From: Clostridiales bacterium | GTDB taxonomy: Bacteria > Bacillota_A > Clostridia > Saccharofermentanales > Saccharofermentanaceae | Direction of reading: 5' to 3' | DNA: 64,000 bases | NCBI GenBank assembly: GCA_017537905.1 | Contig: JAFYJX010000028.1 | Location: forward strand, 1-64,000 | The notes under the pieces: generated by a model | What the model saw: the letters and a program-made list of their open reading frames with translations, nothing else | Told to the model about the DNA's origin: nothing | Database searches by the model: none | Shown here: piece after piece, positions 18,212 through 27,523 of the stretch | Layout of the letters: the number at the start of each line of letters is the position of its first letter | Numbering within the stretch: position 1 is the stretch's first letter | Position numbers and translations under genes: made by a program

Positions 18212-18823
18212 ATGTTTGTCGGCAAGTGGAATAAGTCAGTAATCTTAACTTATGCGGGCCTGCTTTTCGCAATCTTGGGAATCTTCCTTGCATTTACACA
18301 GGATAAGATCAACTACGCGTTCTGCTGTCTGATGGTCTCAGGCGTCTGTGATCTTTTCGACGGCATGGTCGCGAGAAGATGCAAGCGCACGGAAGAAGAG
18401 AAAATGTTCGGAATCGAACTTGATTCACTTGTTGATACGATGAGTTTTGTCGCCCTGCCGATTTGCATTTTTATCGCGATGGGACTTACTCATATTTGGG
18501 ATATTATCATCTACATGATCTTTGCAGTTATCGGAGTTGCGAGACTCGCATATTTCAATATCGATACCGCAGACAGCGAGAAGGCGATCAAGTATTACAT
18601 AGGCCTCCCGGTTACGTATGTCGCACTTATCTTCCCGCTGTTATACCTTTTGAGACTTCCTCTGGAAGATAAGATATTTGTACCGGTCTTTACGGCAGGT
18701 ATCGTTATCGTTTCCGTGTTTGAGATATTGAAGATCAAGGTGATAAAGCCGAAGGGGATCTGGTACGGGATCTTCGGAGTCCTGGCAATAGCTCTGCTCA
18801 CAGTTTATCTGGTATTTATCTGA
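18212..18823 (+). CDS. CDP-alcohol phosphatidyltransferase (PssA/archaetidylserine synthase-like)
   Basis: This 203-residue protein has about six helices. The CDP-alcohol motif is clear: CDLFDGMVARR, then G67 and LDSLVD, giving D47, D50, G51, A54, R55, D71 and D75. The LDSLVDTMSF stretch is typical of serine-using members, so CDP-lipid plus serine to phosphatidylserine-type lipid is the best guess. The ATG at 18212 is preferred to the GTG at 18203 because AAGGA is then 11 rather than 2 bases away. A decarboxylase follows, which fits. Confidence 0.88.
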   Translation: MFVGKWNKSVILTYAGLLFAILGIFLAFTQDKINYAFCCLMVSGVCDLFDGMVARRCKRTEEEKMFGIELDSLVDTMSFVALPICIFIAMGLTHIWDIIIYMIFAVIGVARLAYFNIDTADSEKAIKYYIGLPVTYVALIFPLLYLLRLPLEDKIFVPVFTAGIVIVSVFEILKIKVIKPKGIWYGIFGVLAIALLTVYLVFI

Positions 18824-18828
18824 AGCTT

Positions 18829-19683
18829 ATGAAGATCTACGACCGCAGGACAGACTCTTATGAAGAGATAGAGCAGTTCGGAGCAGGAAAGCTTGATTTC
18901 CTGTACAACAATCCTGTGGGCAGAATACTTTTGGGGATCGCTGTTTCTCCATTCGTATCGAATATCTATGCGAAGAAGAATTCGCGAAAAAGTTCCGTCA
19001 AAAAGATCCCCGGATTTATAGCAGATCACAAGATCGATATGAGCGATTATATCGACAAGGAATACCAGTCTTTCAACGACTTTTTCATAAGGGAACTTAA
19101 GCCGGGTAAAAGGCCTGTCGACATGACAGGAGAAGCCCTCATAGCTCCCTGCGATTCGAAGCTCCTGGTATATGAGATCGGCAAGGATACGAGCATGCGC
19201 ATAAAGGGCAGGACGTATACGGTAGACGAGATCTTGGCAGATAGCGAGAATGCGAAAGACTTTGCAGGCGGTGTTGCGCTTGTCTTCAGACTGACCGTTG
19301 ATGACTATCACAGATTCAGTTATCCGGACAGGGGATGTGTAATCTCCAGAAGGATGATAAAGGGCAAGCTCCATACTGTAAGCCCTGTCTCAAAGGACCA
19401 CAAGATTTATGTGGAGAATACGAGACAGGTAAATATGCTTAAGACAGAGAATTTCGGGAACATGGCTTATATTGAAGTAGGCGCGATGCTCGTCGGAAGG
19501 ATAGTTGATAACGGCGTCGATGTTTTCGATAGAGGCCAGGAAAAAGGACATTTCGAGCCCGGCGGATCGACGATCGTAATTCTCGTAAATAACGTAAAGA
19601 TCGATAAAGACATATTGGAACAGAGTGAATCAGGAATAGAGACGAAAGTCAGATTAGGAGAGAGGATAGGCAGAGCTTTATGA
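18829..19683 (+). CDS. psd: Phosphatidylserine decarboxylase
   Basis: This 284-residue pyruvoyl enzyme converts phosphatidylserine (or an archaetidylserine analogue) to the ethanolamine lipid. The self-cleavage site is EPGGSTIVIL with Ser247 as future pyruvoyl group, and VDDYHRFSYPDRG supplies the conserved His. NDFFIRELKPG is the N-terminal family block. It starts five bases after the synthase stop and overlaps the UbiA start by four bases. Confidence 0.93.
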   Translation: MKIYDRRTDSYEEIEQFGAGKLDFLYNNPVGRILLGIAVSPFVSNIYAKKNSRKSSVKKIPGFIADHKIDMSDYIDKEYQSFNDFFIRELKPGKRPVDMTGEALIAPCDSKLLVYEIGKDTSMRIKGRTYTVDEILADSENAKDFAGGVALVFRLTVDDYHRFSYPDRGCVISRRMIKGKLHTVSPVSKDHKIYVENTRQVNMLKTENFGNMAYIEVGAMLVGRIVDNGVDVFDRGQEKGHFEPGGSTIVILVNNVKIDKDILEQSESGIETKVRLGERIGRAL

Positions 19684-20588
19684 TAAAGAGACTTCATGTG
19701 TATTTTAAAGAGCGTTATCCGATATTACCGAGGATCCTTTTGGGTATTATCCTTTTCCTCGAGATACATTTCATCATCCTGCTGAATATGGGTGTTACCT
19801 GGCCGGAGGTGCGCTTAGGACCTGCGGAAGCAACCGGCGCATTTACGGTATTCGCATTCCTGCTGTGGCTTCGTATCGCTGATGACCTCAAAGATTTTGA
19901 GACGGATAAAAAGCTCTTTCCTGACAGGCCGTTGCCGAGCGGCAGAGTATTCAAAAAAGACGTTATGGTCGCATGCGTTATCGTTCAGGTAATTGCAGTT
20001 GCCCTGAACATTATCTTCATGCGCGAGAACCTGATATTCTTCGTTATCCTCTACATCTACGGATACCTCATGAGCAAATGGTTCTTCAAGAAAAAGACGA
20101 TCCAGCCGAGCCTTCCGCTGGCACTCATTACTCATAATCCGGTACAGGCTTTTATCAACCTCTACATCATTGCGTTTACTATCCGCAAGTACGGTCTGCC
20201 GTGGTTCTCGTTAACAAACATCATGGCCTTGTGGACGCTTTATTTCCCGGCGCTTATCTGGGAGGTATCACGTAAGATCAGAGCTCCGAAGGACGAGACC
20301 GAATACACTACATATTCGAAGCTCTTCGGCTACAAGGATTCTACTAAGTTCGTATTGATCCTTACGATCCTGGACATCATCACGAACTTCATCCTCGTTT
20401 GGAATCTCAACAAGATCTCAGTCGGCGTTCTGGCGCTCCTCGTATCATGGATGACATGGAAGTTTATCCAGTTCATGAGAAACCCCGAGAAGTTCGTCCT
20501 CGTAAACAAGGTGGAAATCTATACATACCTGCAGGAATCGACGATGCTGTTAACGATTGTCTGCTTCATAATATTCGGAAAGATCTGA
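19680..20588 (+). CDS. UbiA-family prenyltransferase
   Basis: This 302-residue protein has about eight helices. The first Asp-rich motif is IADDLKDFETD (Asp68, Asp69, Asp72, Asp76), followed by FPDRPLPSGRV, a UbiA hallmark. The second metal loop is less typical (RKIRAPKDETEYTTYSKLFGYK). UbiA enzymes transfer a prenyl chain to an aromatic ring or, in the archaeal DGGGP synthase, to geranylgeranylglyceryl phosphate. Neighbouring lipid genes make a lipid acceptor plausible. No quinone or heme genes are nearby. Confidence 0.85.
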   Translation: MIKRLHVYFKERYPILPRILLGIILFLEIHFIILLNMGVTWPEVRLGPAEATGAFTVFAFLLWLRIADDLKDFETDKKLFPDRPLPSGRVFKKDVMVACVIVQVIAVALNIIFMRENLIFFVILYIYGYLMSKWFFKKKTIQPSLPLALITHNPVQAFINLYIIAFTIRKYGLPWFSLTNIMALWTLYFPALIWEVSRKIRAPKDETEYTTYSKLFGYKDSTKFVLILTILDIITNFILVWNLNKISVGVLALLVSWMTWKFIQFMRNPEKFVLVNKVEIYTYLQESTMLLTIVCFIIFGKI

Positions 20589-20589
20589 C

Positions 20590-22854
20590 ATGTACGGCTC
20601 TAAGATCGACAATCTCATAAAGCTTCGTGATAACGGATTCAATGTTCCGGCATTTACCGTTGTGCCTTATGAAGATGCGGTCAGGGAGGACCTTAAGTTC
20701 GAGCTGCCTTCATCAGGGAAACTCTTTTCCGTAAGAAGTTCAGCCAATGTCGAAGACGGCGAATTCCAGAGCTTTGCAGGGCAGTTCGACACATTCCTTA
20801 ATGTTCCGCGCGAGGATGTAAGGGACAGGATAAAAGAGATCATTTCATCACTTAACAGCGACGGTGTTAAGGCATATTGCGAAAAGAGCGGCACTGATAT
20901 TTCCGATATCAGGATGAACATTATCGTGCAGGATATGATCGATTCCGAAGTGTCAGGAGTTCTCTTTACAGCGAACCCTCAGGGCATCTTAAATGAGAGC
21001 GTTATAACTGTCGGCAGGGGTCTTGGCGAAGGCATCGTATCTTCCAAAGTCGATACGACTTCTTATTACTATAATCTCACCGATAAGATCTGTTATTTCG
21101 AAGGCAGGGAAGACCTGTTGTCGCAGGATAAGATCGAAGAACTGATAGAGATCTCCGGTAAGATGAAGCCTATCTTCGGAGAATACTTAGATATCGAATT
21201 TGCGATAAAAGACGATGAAGTTTTTATCCTACAGGTGCGCCCGATAACAACGCTTAAGACTGACGATCCGCTCATTATGGATAACAGTAATATAGTCGAG
21301 AGTTATCCGGGCATATCGTCGCCTCTGACCACTTCGTTTGTCGATCTCGTTTACAGCGGCGTGTTCAAAGGCGTGTGCAGAAGAGTGCTTAAGAACGACA
21401 AGGAATTGAACAAGCATGAAGACGTTTTCCTCAACATGACAGGACACGTCAACGGCCGCGTTTACTATAAGATCAGCAACTGGTATACGGTAATTAAATT
21501 CCTGCCGATGAGCAAGAAGATAATCCCTGTCTGGCAGGAGATGATGGGCGTCAGAAATAAAGCCTATAACGAAGACGATGTTAAGATCGGTTTCTTCCTC
21601 CGCGTCGCGACATATTTCAATTCTATCCATGAGCTCTGTTCAGTTCCAAAGAACATGAAAAAGCTCAATGAGAAATTCATTGTTATCAACGACGATTTCT
21701 ATAAGAAATTCGATCCTTCGCTGTCGCCTGAAGAGCTCGTCTCTTTATTCAACGATGTAAAGGTCAAGCTTTTCGACTGCTGGGACGTAACGCTCCTTAA
21801 CGATATGTATTCATTCATTTTCACGGGCCTTCTTAAGTCCAGGATGAAGAAGAAATATAAAAAGGACGACAAGGAGATCAACGAGTATATAAGCGGCATT
21901 TCGGACATCGAGAGCATGAAGCCCGTTATCGAGATCACGAGACTTGCTTTGCAGAAAGATGACATGACCGAAGAAGAATTTGCAGCTGCAAAGAAAGAGT
22001 ACATAAGGCTTTACGGCGACCGCAATCTCGAGGAGTTAAAGCTCGAGAGCAGGACGTTCAGGAGCAATCCCGAGCTTTTGGACTGGCGCATCAACCAGTA
22101 CAGAAAAGACATGGACCGCCTCAAGGCTACATGGGACAGTTTTACCAGAAAAAAGAATACCGAAGACAAGTACGACGCGCTTACGAGATACTATGTTAAG
22201 AAGAGCTCTCTGGGCATCTATAACCGTGAGATCTCGAGGCTTAACAGGAGCCGCATCTACGGCATCGTAAGACTCATAATTGACAGCCTGGGCGCGAAAT
22301 ATAAAGAGCAGGGCCTGATCGAGAAGGCACATGATATCTACTACATGAAGATCGATGAAGCGCTGGATCTGGCATCGAATCCTTGCGATATGAGAAAGAC
22401 TGTATCTGACCGCAAGGACCAGTATAAGCTCTATCGTGAGCTGCCGCCTTATTCGAGGCTGATATTCTCTGAAGGACCGTTTAACAAGCGCCACGCAAAT
22501 GTCAATTCTTATCACAAGAAGCTTAAGGATAACGAGCTGTTCGGAGTGCCCTGTTCAGGCGGCATCTGCGAAGGCGAAGCGCTCGTTATTACTGATGTAA
22601 ACGATACTGGCGATGTTAAGGACAAGATCCTCATTACGAAGATGACAGATCCCGGCTGGGTATTCCTCTTAACGCAGGCAAAGGGCGTCATCTCGGAGAA
22701 GGGTTCTTTGCTCTCGCACACCGCGATAATCTCACGAGAGATCGGTATACCTTCGATCGTCGGTGTCAAAGACCTCATGGACACGGTGCAGACCGGCGAC
22801 CTGATAAGAATGAATGGCGATAAGGGAAAGATAGAAATACTTAAAAGGAGCTAG
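20590..22854 (+). CDS. Second PEP synthase/rifampicin phosphotransferase-like dikinase, 754 aa
   Basis: It has the same three-part build as the gene at 15706: ATP-grasp with SVRSSANVED (47-56) and FILQVRPITT, a long divergent middle, and a C-terminal His domain with GSLLSHTAIISREIGIP (His710). Both proteins end 44 residues after the His. The middle parts differ enough that different acceptors are likely. It begins one base after the UbiA stop. Expected reaction is ATP plus an alcohol to a phosphoester plus AMP and phosphate; the acceptor is unknown. Confidence 0.85.
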   Translation: MYGSKIDNLIKLRDNGFNVPAFTVVPYEDAVREDLKFELPSSGKLFSVRSSANVEDGEFQSFAGQFDTFLNVPREDVRDRIKEIISSLNSDGVKAYCEKSGTDISDIRMNIIVQDMIDSEVSGVLFTANPQGILNESVITVGRGLGEGIVSSKVDTTSYYYNLTDKICYFEGREDLLSQDKIEELIEISGKMKPIFGEYLDIEFAIKDDEVFILQVRPITTLKTDDPLIMDNSNIVESYPGISSPLTTSFVDLVYSGVFKGVCRRVLKNDKELNKHEDVFLNMTGHVNGRVYYKISNWYTVIKFLPMSKKIIPVWQEMMGVRNKAYNEDDVKIGFFLRVATYFNSIHELCSVPKNMKKLNEKFIVINDDFYKKFDPSLSPEELVSLFNDVKVKLFDCWDVTLLNDMYSFIFTGLLKSRMKKKYKKDDKEINEYISGISDIESMKPVIEITRLALQKDDMTEEEFAAAKKEYIRLYGDRNLEELKLESRTFRSNPELLDWRINQYRKDMDRLKATWDSFTRKKNTEDKYDALTRYYVKKSSLGIYNREISRLNRSRIYGIVRLIIDSLGAKYKEQGLIEKAHDIYYMKIDEALDLASNPCDMRKTVSDRKDQYKLYRELPPYSRLIFSEGPFNKRHANVNSYHKKLKDNELFGVPCSGGICEGEALVITDVNDTGDVKDKILITKMTDPGWVFLLTQAKGVISEKGSLLSHTAIISREIGIPSIVGVKDLMDTVQTGDLIRMNGDKGKIEILKRS

Positions 22855-22860
22855 AGATAC

Positions 22861-23928
22861 ATGAAGTTAGTTAAGTTCGACAAGGAAGAAAAATACATTA
22901 AGGATTTTGTGAAGCTTGCCGCTCAGATCTACGATTCGGACGACAACATGGAAGATCCTGATTCGATCAAAAAGATCCTCAAAGAAGAGCACCCTTTGAG
23001 CAAGTATTTCTCGCTTGCAAAGTTCCTCGTATACGATGATTCCGATAACGTTAAAGGACGTTTCTGCATCACATCCTACGAGGGCGATACTACTGCTTAT
23101 TTCGGATTTTTCGAGTGCGTGAATGACAGCGGTGTTGCGAAGTTCCTGTTTGACAGTGCGTACGCTTATTGCATCGAAAACGGCTTTGCAAAAATGCAGG
23201 GCCCTGTCGACGCATCTTTCTGGATCAAGTACAGACTTAAGATCAACAAATTTGATGCGCCTTACACCGGCGAGCCTTACAACAAGGATTACTATTTGAA
23301 GCTCTTCGAAGATAACGGTTTTACTGTTGCAGAGCACTATACCTCACATGCTTTCAGAAGTGTCGGCGAAGAGTATACGAACGAGATATACGAACAGCGA
23401 TATAAAGCCTTTTTAGACTGCGGTTATGAGATCAGAAGTCCCAAGGAAGAGGAGTTCTCGCAGGCGATAGATGACGTCTACAGACTCGTAACTGACCTCT
23501 ACAGCGACTTCCCGATCTTCAAGGACGTTAAGCAGGATGATTTCAGGGAAGTGTTCATGAGCTATAAGCAGATAATGAACATGAGCATGACAAAGCTCGC
23601 TTACTATAACGGCAAAGCAGTCGGCTTCTACGTGTCGATCCCTGACTACGGAAATCTCGTTTATCACACGGGCAACCCCTTAAATATTGCAAAGATCCTG
23701 ATGCTCAAGAAAAAGCCGAAGCGTTATGTAATGCTCTACATGGGCGTTGACCAGAGCCACAGGGGCTTAGGCAAGGCGATCGTCTACGCAATCATGAAGG
23801 AATTAATGGCATCAGGGCTCCCGAGCATCGGCGCCCTCATGAGAGACGGCAAACTCACACAGACTTATGCATCAGGCGACATTACTGACGTTTACGAATA
23901 TGTATTACTTGAAAGGAATTTAAAGTGA
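22861..23928 (+). CDS. GNAT-fold acyltransferase, YghO-like, 355 aa
   Basis: The N-terminal half has YFGFFECVND and MQGPVDASFWIKYRL, resembling the YghO-type family. The C-terminal half has a standard acyl-CoA loop, DQSHRGLGKAIVYAIMKEL. No membrane segment is obvious. Acyl transfer to an amine is expected, and a lipid headgroup amine is one option given the decarboxylase two genes upstream. It overlaps the start of the ligase gene. The specific role is not established. Confidence 0.75.
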   Translation: MKLVKFDKEEKYIKDFVKLAAQIYDSDDNMEDPDSIKKILKEEHPLSKYFSLAKFLVYDDSDNVKGRFCITSYEGDTTAYFGFFECVNDSGVAKFLFDSAYAYCIENGFAKMQGPVDASFWIKYRLKINKFDAPYTGEPYNKDYYLKLFEDNGFTVAEHYTSHAFRSVGEEYTNEIYEQRYKAFLDCGYEIRSPKEEEFSQAIDDVYRLVTDLYSDFPIFKDVKQDDFREVFMSYKQIMNMSMTKLAYYNGKAVGFYVSIPDYGNLVYHTGNPLNIAKILMLKKKPKRYVMLYMGVDQSHRGLGKAIVYAIMKELMASGLPSIGALMRDGKLTQTYASGDITDVYEYVLLERNLK

Positions 23929-25391
23929 TGGCTATGAATGAACTCGAAAAGTTTTTAAGAGCAGACTATGAGAAGTGGAAGGATAACCAGTACCTCCACG
24001 AGATGGTTAACGGACAGTATGTCGGTATTACTTTCGGCGAATTCATCGAGAAAGTAAATTACCTTGCAACCTATCTCATCAACAACGGCTACAAGGATAA
24101 GCACATCGGTATCTACAGCCCGAATTCACTTGCGTGGATGATAGCTGACGTTGCCATCATGAACTATGTAGGTTTAAGCGTCGGCCTTAACAAGGACTGG
24201 AAAGACGATAACCTCGATTATGCTATCGGCAAGTGTGAGATCTCACTGATGCTCTATAGCAAGGTTTTGGAAGATAAGATCGAAGCAGTAAAGGGCAAAT
24301 ATCCCGATGTGGATTTTATCTGCATCGAAGAGAATTTCGACAAGATGATCGAAGAAGGAAAAGCAGCGTGCAAAGAGCTTTTTACGCTCGAGCCCGTCGA
24401 TGAAGACAAGCCCGCGAAGATCGTATTTACGAGCGGCTCGACATCTTTCCCGAAGGCAGTAATGCTCTCGATCAAGAATATCTATTCGAGCTATGAAGCA
24501 TTGGGCAGAAGAATCGATGCGAACGAGAACGATATCTGCTATCTGTTCCTGCCTCTAAACCACACATACGGTTCTATCTTCAATTTCCTGTATTCGCTCG
24601 TATTCGGATACCAGATCTACTTAACAGGCGACATCAAGAACATGGCCCAGGAAATGATGATGGTACATCCGACTGTTTTCTGCGCGGTGCCTCTCGTATG
24701 CGTCAAGTTCTGCGAGGCTTCCAAAGCAATGAATATACCGCTTAAGGTGCTCCTCGGAGGAAAGCTCAGATATATCTTTATCGGAGGTTCGTGCCTGCCT
24801 TATGACATCCGTCAGGCATTCATCGATCAGGGCATGAATCCCATGAACGCATACGCTCTGTCTGAGACATCTTCAGGCTTTTCGATCGACTATCCTGACG
24901 TTACAGATATGGACAGCGCAGGCACTCTCTTGGAGTATGTTGATGCGAAGGTAATAGATCCTGATGAAGACGGAATCGGCGAGTTAGCAATCAAGGGGCC
25001 CAACGTTTTCTGCGGCTATCTGAATGACCCGGAAGCAACGAAGAGAGCATTTAATGAAGACGGTTATTTCCTCACCGGCGACCTCGGCAAGATCGTAGGA
25101 AACATGGTCTATGTCAAGGGCAGAAAAGACACGATGCTCGTTCTGTTAAACGGCGAAAATGTTTCTTCCAAGCGTATCGCCGACAAGGTCAAGGAGGCTG
25201 ATCCCAGGATCGCATCCGTTAAGGCTTATATCCGTGACGACCTCCTGACATGCGATATTTTCGTAAAGGATAAGGCTGACATCGAAGGCGATTGGCAGTC
25301 AGTTATCGATAAGGTTAACGAAGACCTGTCAAAGTACGAGAAGATCAGAAAGTTCAGCGTCGTTGATATCGGTGCTTTGCTTAAAGGCTAA
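23928..25391 (+). CDS. AMP-forming acyl-CoA synthetase/ligase
   Basis: This 487-residue adenylating enzyme has the P-loop FTSGSTSFPKAVML (167-180), YALSETSS and YFLTGDLGKI, then GRKDTMLVLLNGENVS at the hinge. It would activate a carboxylic acid, probably a fatty acid, to acyl-AMP and then acyl-CoA, which could feed the GNAT before it. ATG 23928 is used; a GTG at 23925 is equally possible with AAAGGA seven bases upstream. It is last in the operon. Confidence 0.88.
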   Translation: MAMNELEKFLRADYEKWKDNQYLHEMVNGQYVGITFGEFIEKVNYLATYLINNGYKDKHIGIYSPNSLAWMIADVAIMNYVGLSVGLNKDWKDDNLDYAIGKCEISLMLYSKVLEDKIEAVKGKYPDVDFICIEENFDKMIEEGKAACKELFTLEPVDEDKPAKIVFTSGSTSFPKAVMLSIKNIYSSYEALGRRIDANENDICYLFLPLNHTYGSIFNFLYSLVFGYQIYLTGDIKNMAQEMMMVHPTVFCAVPLVCVKFCEASKAMNIPLKVLLGGKLRYIFIGGSCLPYDIRQAFIDQGMNPMNAYALSETSSGFSIDYPDVTDMDSAGTLLEYVDAKVIDPDEDGIGELAIKGPNVFCGYLNDPEATKRAFNEDGYFLTGDLGKIVGNMVYVKGRKDTMLVLLNGENVSSKRIADKVKEADPRIASVKAYIRDDLLTCDIFVKDKADIEGDWQSVIDKVNEDLSKYEKIRKFSVVDIGALLKG

Positions 25392-25512
25392 ATAGAGGCT
25401 GTATAATTTTTCTCGAAAATTACACCGGCGCTCTTTTCAGGGCAAAAATGATACACCCTGATCCGTGCGCGGATTTTCAAAAAATGACACATTAGGATTC
25501 CAGTTTTATGGT

Positions 25513-25518
25513 TATAAT
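25513..25518 (+). promoter_or_regulatory. -10 element of dcd
   Basis: TATAAT lies 35 bases before the dcd start. An ATGACA at 25484 is too far (23 bp) for a normal -35. The stretch 25392-25553 holds no other recognisable feature; two similar short phrases (AAAATGATACACC, AAAATGACACATT) occur 37 bases apart. Confidence 0.45.
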
Positions 25519-25553
25519 GGTTTTTATCACACCAGAAACGGGGACTAATAGCC

Positions 25554-26090
25554 ATGATCTTATCTGACAAAACAATACTTAAAATGCTCGAAGAAAAGAC
25601 TCTTACGATAGAGCCTGTAACACCTGAGCAGATCCAGCCTGCGAGCGTTGATATCCGCCTGGGGAACACTTTCAGTATTGTTGATGATACGCCGTCGAGC
25701 GTCATCACGTTGGAGAATGAGATCAAATACAAGACTATCACCACCGATACATTCCTCATTATGCCGGGCCAGTTTGTGCTCGCTACGACGATGGAATATT
25801 TCGAGCTCCCCGATAACCTCACGGCATTTGTTGAAGGCAGAAGCTCTCTGGGTAGAATGGGCCTTTTCATCCAGAACGCGGGATGGGTCGATCCGGGCTT
25901 CAAGGGTGAGATCACTCTTGAGCTTTATAACGCTAACAGGTGCGCTATAGAACTTAAGGCGGGACGAAGAGTCGGCCAGCTCGTTTTCGCGAAGATGGAT
26001 GATACGGCGCTTAATCCTTATAACGGCAAGTATCAGGGCCAGACGGGCGCCACGGGTTCCAGAGTCTATAAGGACAAAGAGAATAATTAA
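25554..26090 (+). CDS. dcd: dCTP deaminase
   Basis: This 178-residue enzyme converts dCTP to dUTP (or to dUMP in bifunctional members) and supplies dTMP synthesis. [28 protein letters not shown] with the catalytic Glu, and [13 protein letters not shown] at the C-terminus are family signatures. The length is close to the usual 175-190 residues. The gene has its own promoter. It is followed by a PHP gene after 79 bases. Confidence 0.95.
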   Translation: MILSDKTILKMLEEKTLTIEPVTPEQIQPASVDIRLGNTFSIVDDTPSSVITLENEIKYKTITTDTFLIMPGQFVLATTMEYFELPDNLTAFVEGRSSLGRMGLFIQNAGWVDPGFKGEITLELYNANRCAIELKAGRRVGQLVFAKMDDTALNPYNGKYQGQTGATGSRVYKDKENN

Positions 26091-26169
26091 CAAATCCGTT
26101 TGCTTGATTTGATCAGGGCCAAGTGATAGCATTTGCACGGCTTAATTTAATCAGATCGGACATACTGTA

Positions 26170-26937
26170 ATGAGTTTTTTATACGAGACACATCTTCATA
26201 CCTGCCAGGCAAGCGCCTGCGGAAGGGTCAACGGTGAAGATTATATTCCTTACATGATGGAGAAGGGCTATGCCGGAATGGTCGTTACTGATCATTTCTT
26301 TAACGGCAATACATGTGTGCCCGATAACCTCTCCTGGAAGGAAAGAGTTGAGATCTACTGCTCAGGCTACGAGCGCGCGTTAAAAGCCGCCGAAGGCAAG
26401 GATTTCAACGTAATGTTCGGTGTCGAATTCAATTTCTGGAAAGACGAATATCTCATCTACGGTATCGACAAGGATTGGCTCTTAAATAACGAGTGCATCA
26501 TGGACATGACAAGGCATGAGCTCCTTGAAGCTGTCCATAAAGCCGGCGCCATCATGATCCAGGCTCACCCCTACAGAGAAAGAGATTATCTCGAAGACAT
26601 CAAGCTCGCTCCTACGGCATGCGACGGTGTCGAAGTCTATAACGCTGCCAACAGCGCTAACATGAATGCGTTAGGATACGAGTACTGTACAAAACTCGGA
26701 CTTCCCATGACTGCAGGTTCCGATATCCATTACTATAACGATAATGCCATGGGCGGCATGCTTTTCGAAAAGAAGATCGAATCAGTAAAAGATTTTGCAA
26801 AATCAGTTATCGCGGGACTCGGCACGCCGGTTTCATTGAACCCTGACGGCAGCTTCATTCCCGTATCCGAAATGCCTGAGCAGACTGTATCTGCCGAACT
26901 CCCCACACTGCCTGTCATCTATCCCGAAGGAAAGTAA
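26170..26937 (+). CDS. PHP-domain metal-dependent hydrolase
   Basis: This 255-residue protein starts with YETHLHTCQAS, the first metal-binding motif of the PHP fold, then VVTDHFF, FGVEFNFW, IQAHPYRERDY and TAGSDIHYY. Together they form the trinuclear metal site. Relatives include histidinol phosphatase and RNase AM-type enzymes. The substrate is uncertain. No strong ribosome site lies before the ATG. Confidence 0.85.
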   Translation: MSFLYETHLHTCQASACGRVNGEDYIPYMMEKGYAGMVVTDHFFNGNTCVPDNLSWKERVEIYCSGYERALKAAEGKDFNVMFGVEFNFWKDEYLIYGIDKDWLLNNECIMDMTRHELLEAVHKAGAIMIQAHPYRERDYLEDIKLAPTACDGVEVYNAANSANMNALGYEYCTKLGLPMTAGSDIHYYNDNAMGGMLFEKKIESVKDFAKSVIAGLGTPVSLNPDGSFIPVSEMPEQTVSAELPTLPVIYPEGK

Positions 26938-27000
26938 GCCTGATCCTGAGATCCTTGTTTGGGGCAAGTCCCGGTTATCACGGCAAAGACAGCAGGTTTC

Positions 27001-27009
27001 TGATATAAT
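27001..27009 (+). promoter_or_regulatory. Extended -10 promoter
   Basis: TGATATAAT lies 45 bases before the start at 27055. A small hairpin, GTTGT AAAA ACAAC, lies between them, followed by AAAGGAG. No -35 match was found. Confidence 0.5.
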
Positions 27010-27054
27010 CTGATTGTTGTAAAAACAACTTTTATGGAATAAAGGAGTTTTATT

Positions 27055-27450
27055 ATGGAAAACAATCAGTATCAGCAGCCTCAGTACCAGCAGGCGCAGC
27101 CGGTATATCAGTATCAGGCACCCGTTCAGCAACAGCAGCCCGCAGATCCGCACTACGCAGAAGTAGCCAAGGATTTTCTCACAAAGGCAATCGTTTCCTG
27201 CGCTATCTCCACTTTGCCGGTCGGAAGCATCATCGCTATCAACATGGCAACCAAGAACAGACAGGCACTTCTCGATTACCTTGCCCGTGGCGGACTTCAC
27301 ACTGACAGGATCAAGGTAAGCTCGGCACTCAGCAGAGCCGGCCGTTATACAGGAATCGGATTCACGATATTCTGGGCCGTTTACGCGCTCTACTTTGCAT
27401 TTGTAATCGGTGCCATGATCCTCAGCCTCATCACTGCACTCAACCGTTAA
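27055..27450 (+). CDS. Small membrane protein with Gln/Tyr/Pro-rich N-terminus
   Basis: This 131-residue protein opens with about 35 residues rich in Gln, Tyr and Pro, likely disordered. Two hydrophobic segments follow (about 48-65 and 97-125). No family was recognised. It has its own promoter, a good ribosome site (AAAGGAG) and a following terminator, so it is a stand-alone gene. Confidence 0.75.
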   Translation: MENNQYQQPQYQQAQPVYQYQAPVQQQQPADPHYAEVAKDFLTKAIVSCAISTLPVGSIIAINMATKNRQALLDYLARGGLHTDRIKVSSALSRAGRYTGIGFTIFWAVYALYFAFVIGAMILSLITALNR

Positions 27451-27470
27451 GGCTCGAAAAAACAGTTAAA

Positions 27471-27507
27471 AAGGCTGTCTTCATATTGAAGGCAGCCTTC
27501 TTTATTT
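27471..27507. terminator. Bidirectional intrinsic terminator
   Basis: AAGGCTGTCTTC (27471-27482) pairs over 12 bp with GAAGGCAGCCTT (27488-27499) around a five-base loop. CTTTATTT follows on the plus strand and a T-run follows on the minus strand. It sits between two converging genes. Confidence 0.9.
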
Positions 27508-27523
27508 GCACTCGAAAACCCGG

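Noticed and set aside
15706..22854. Truncated PEP synthases or pyruvate phosphate dikinases
   Set aside because: Both proteins have complete ATP-grasp and His domains and match the barrel-less rifampicin phosphotransferase layout; no remnant of the PEP barrel follows.
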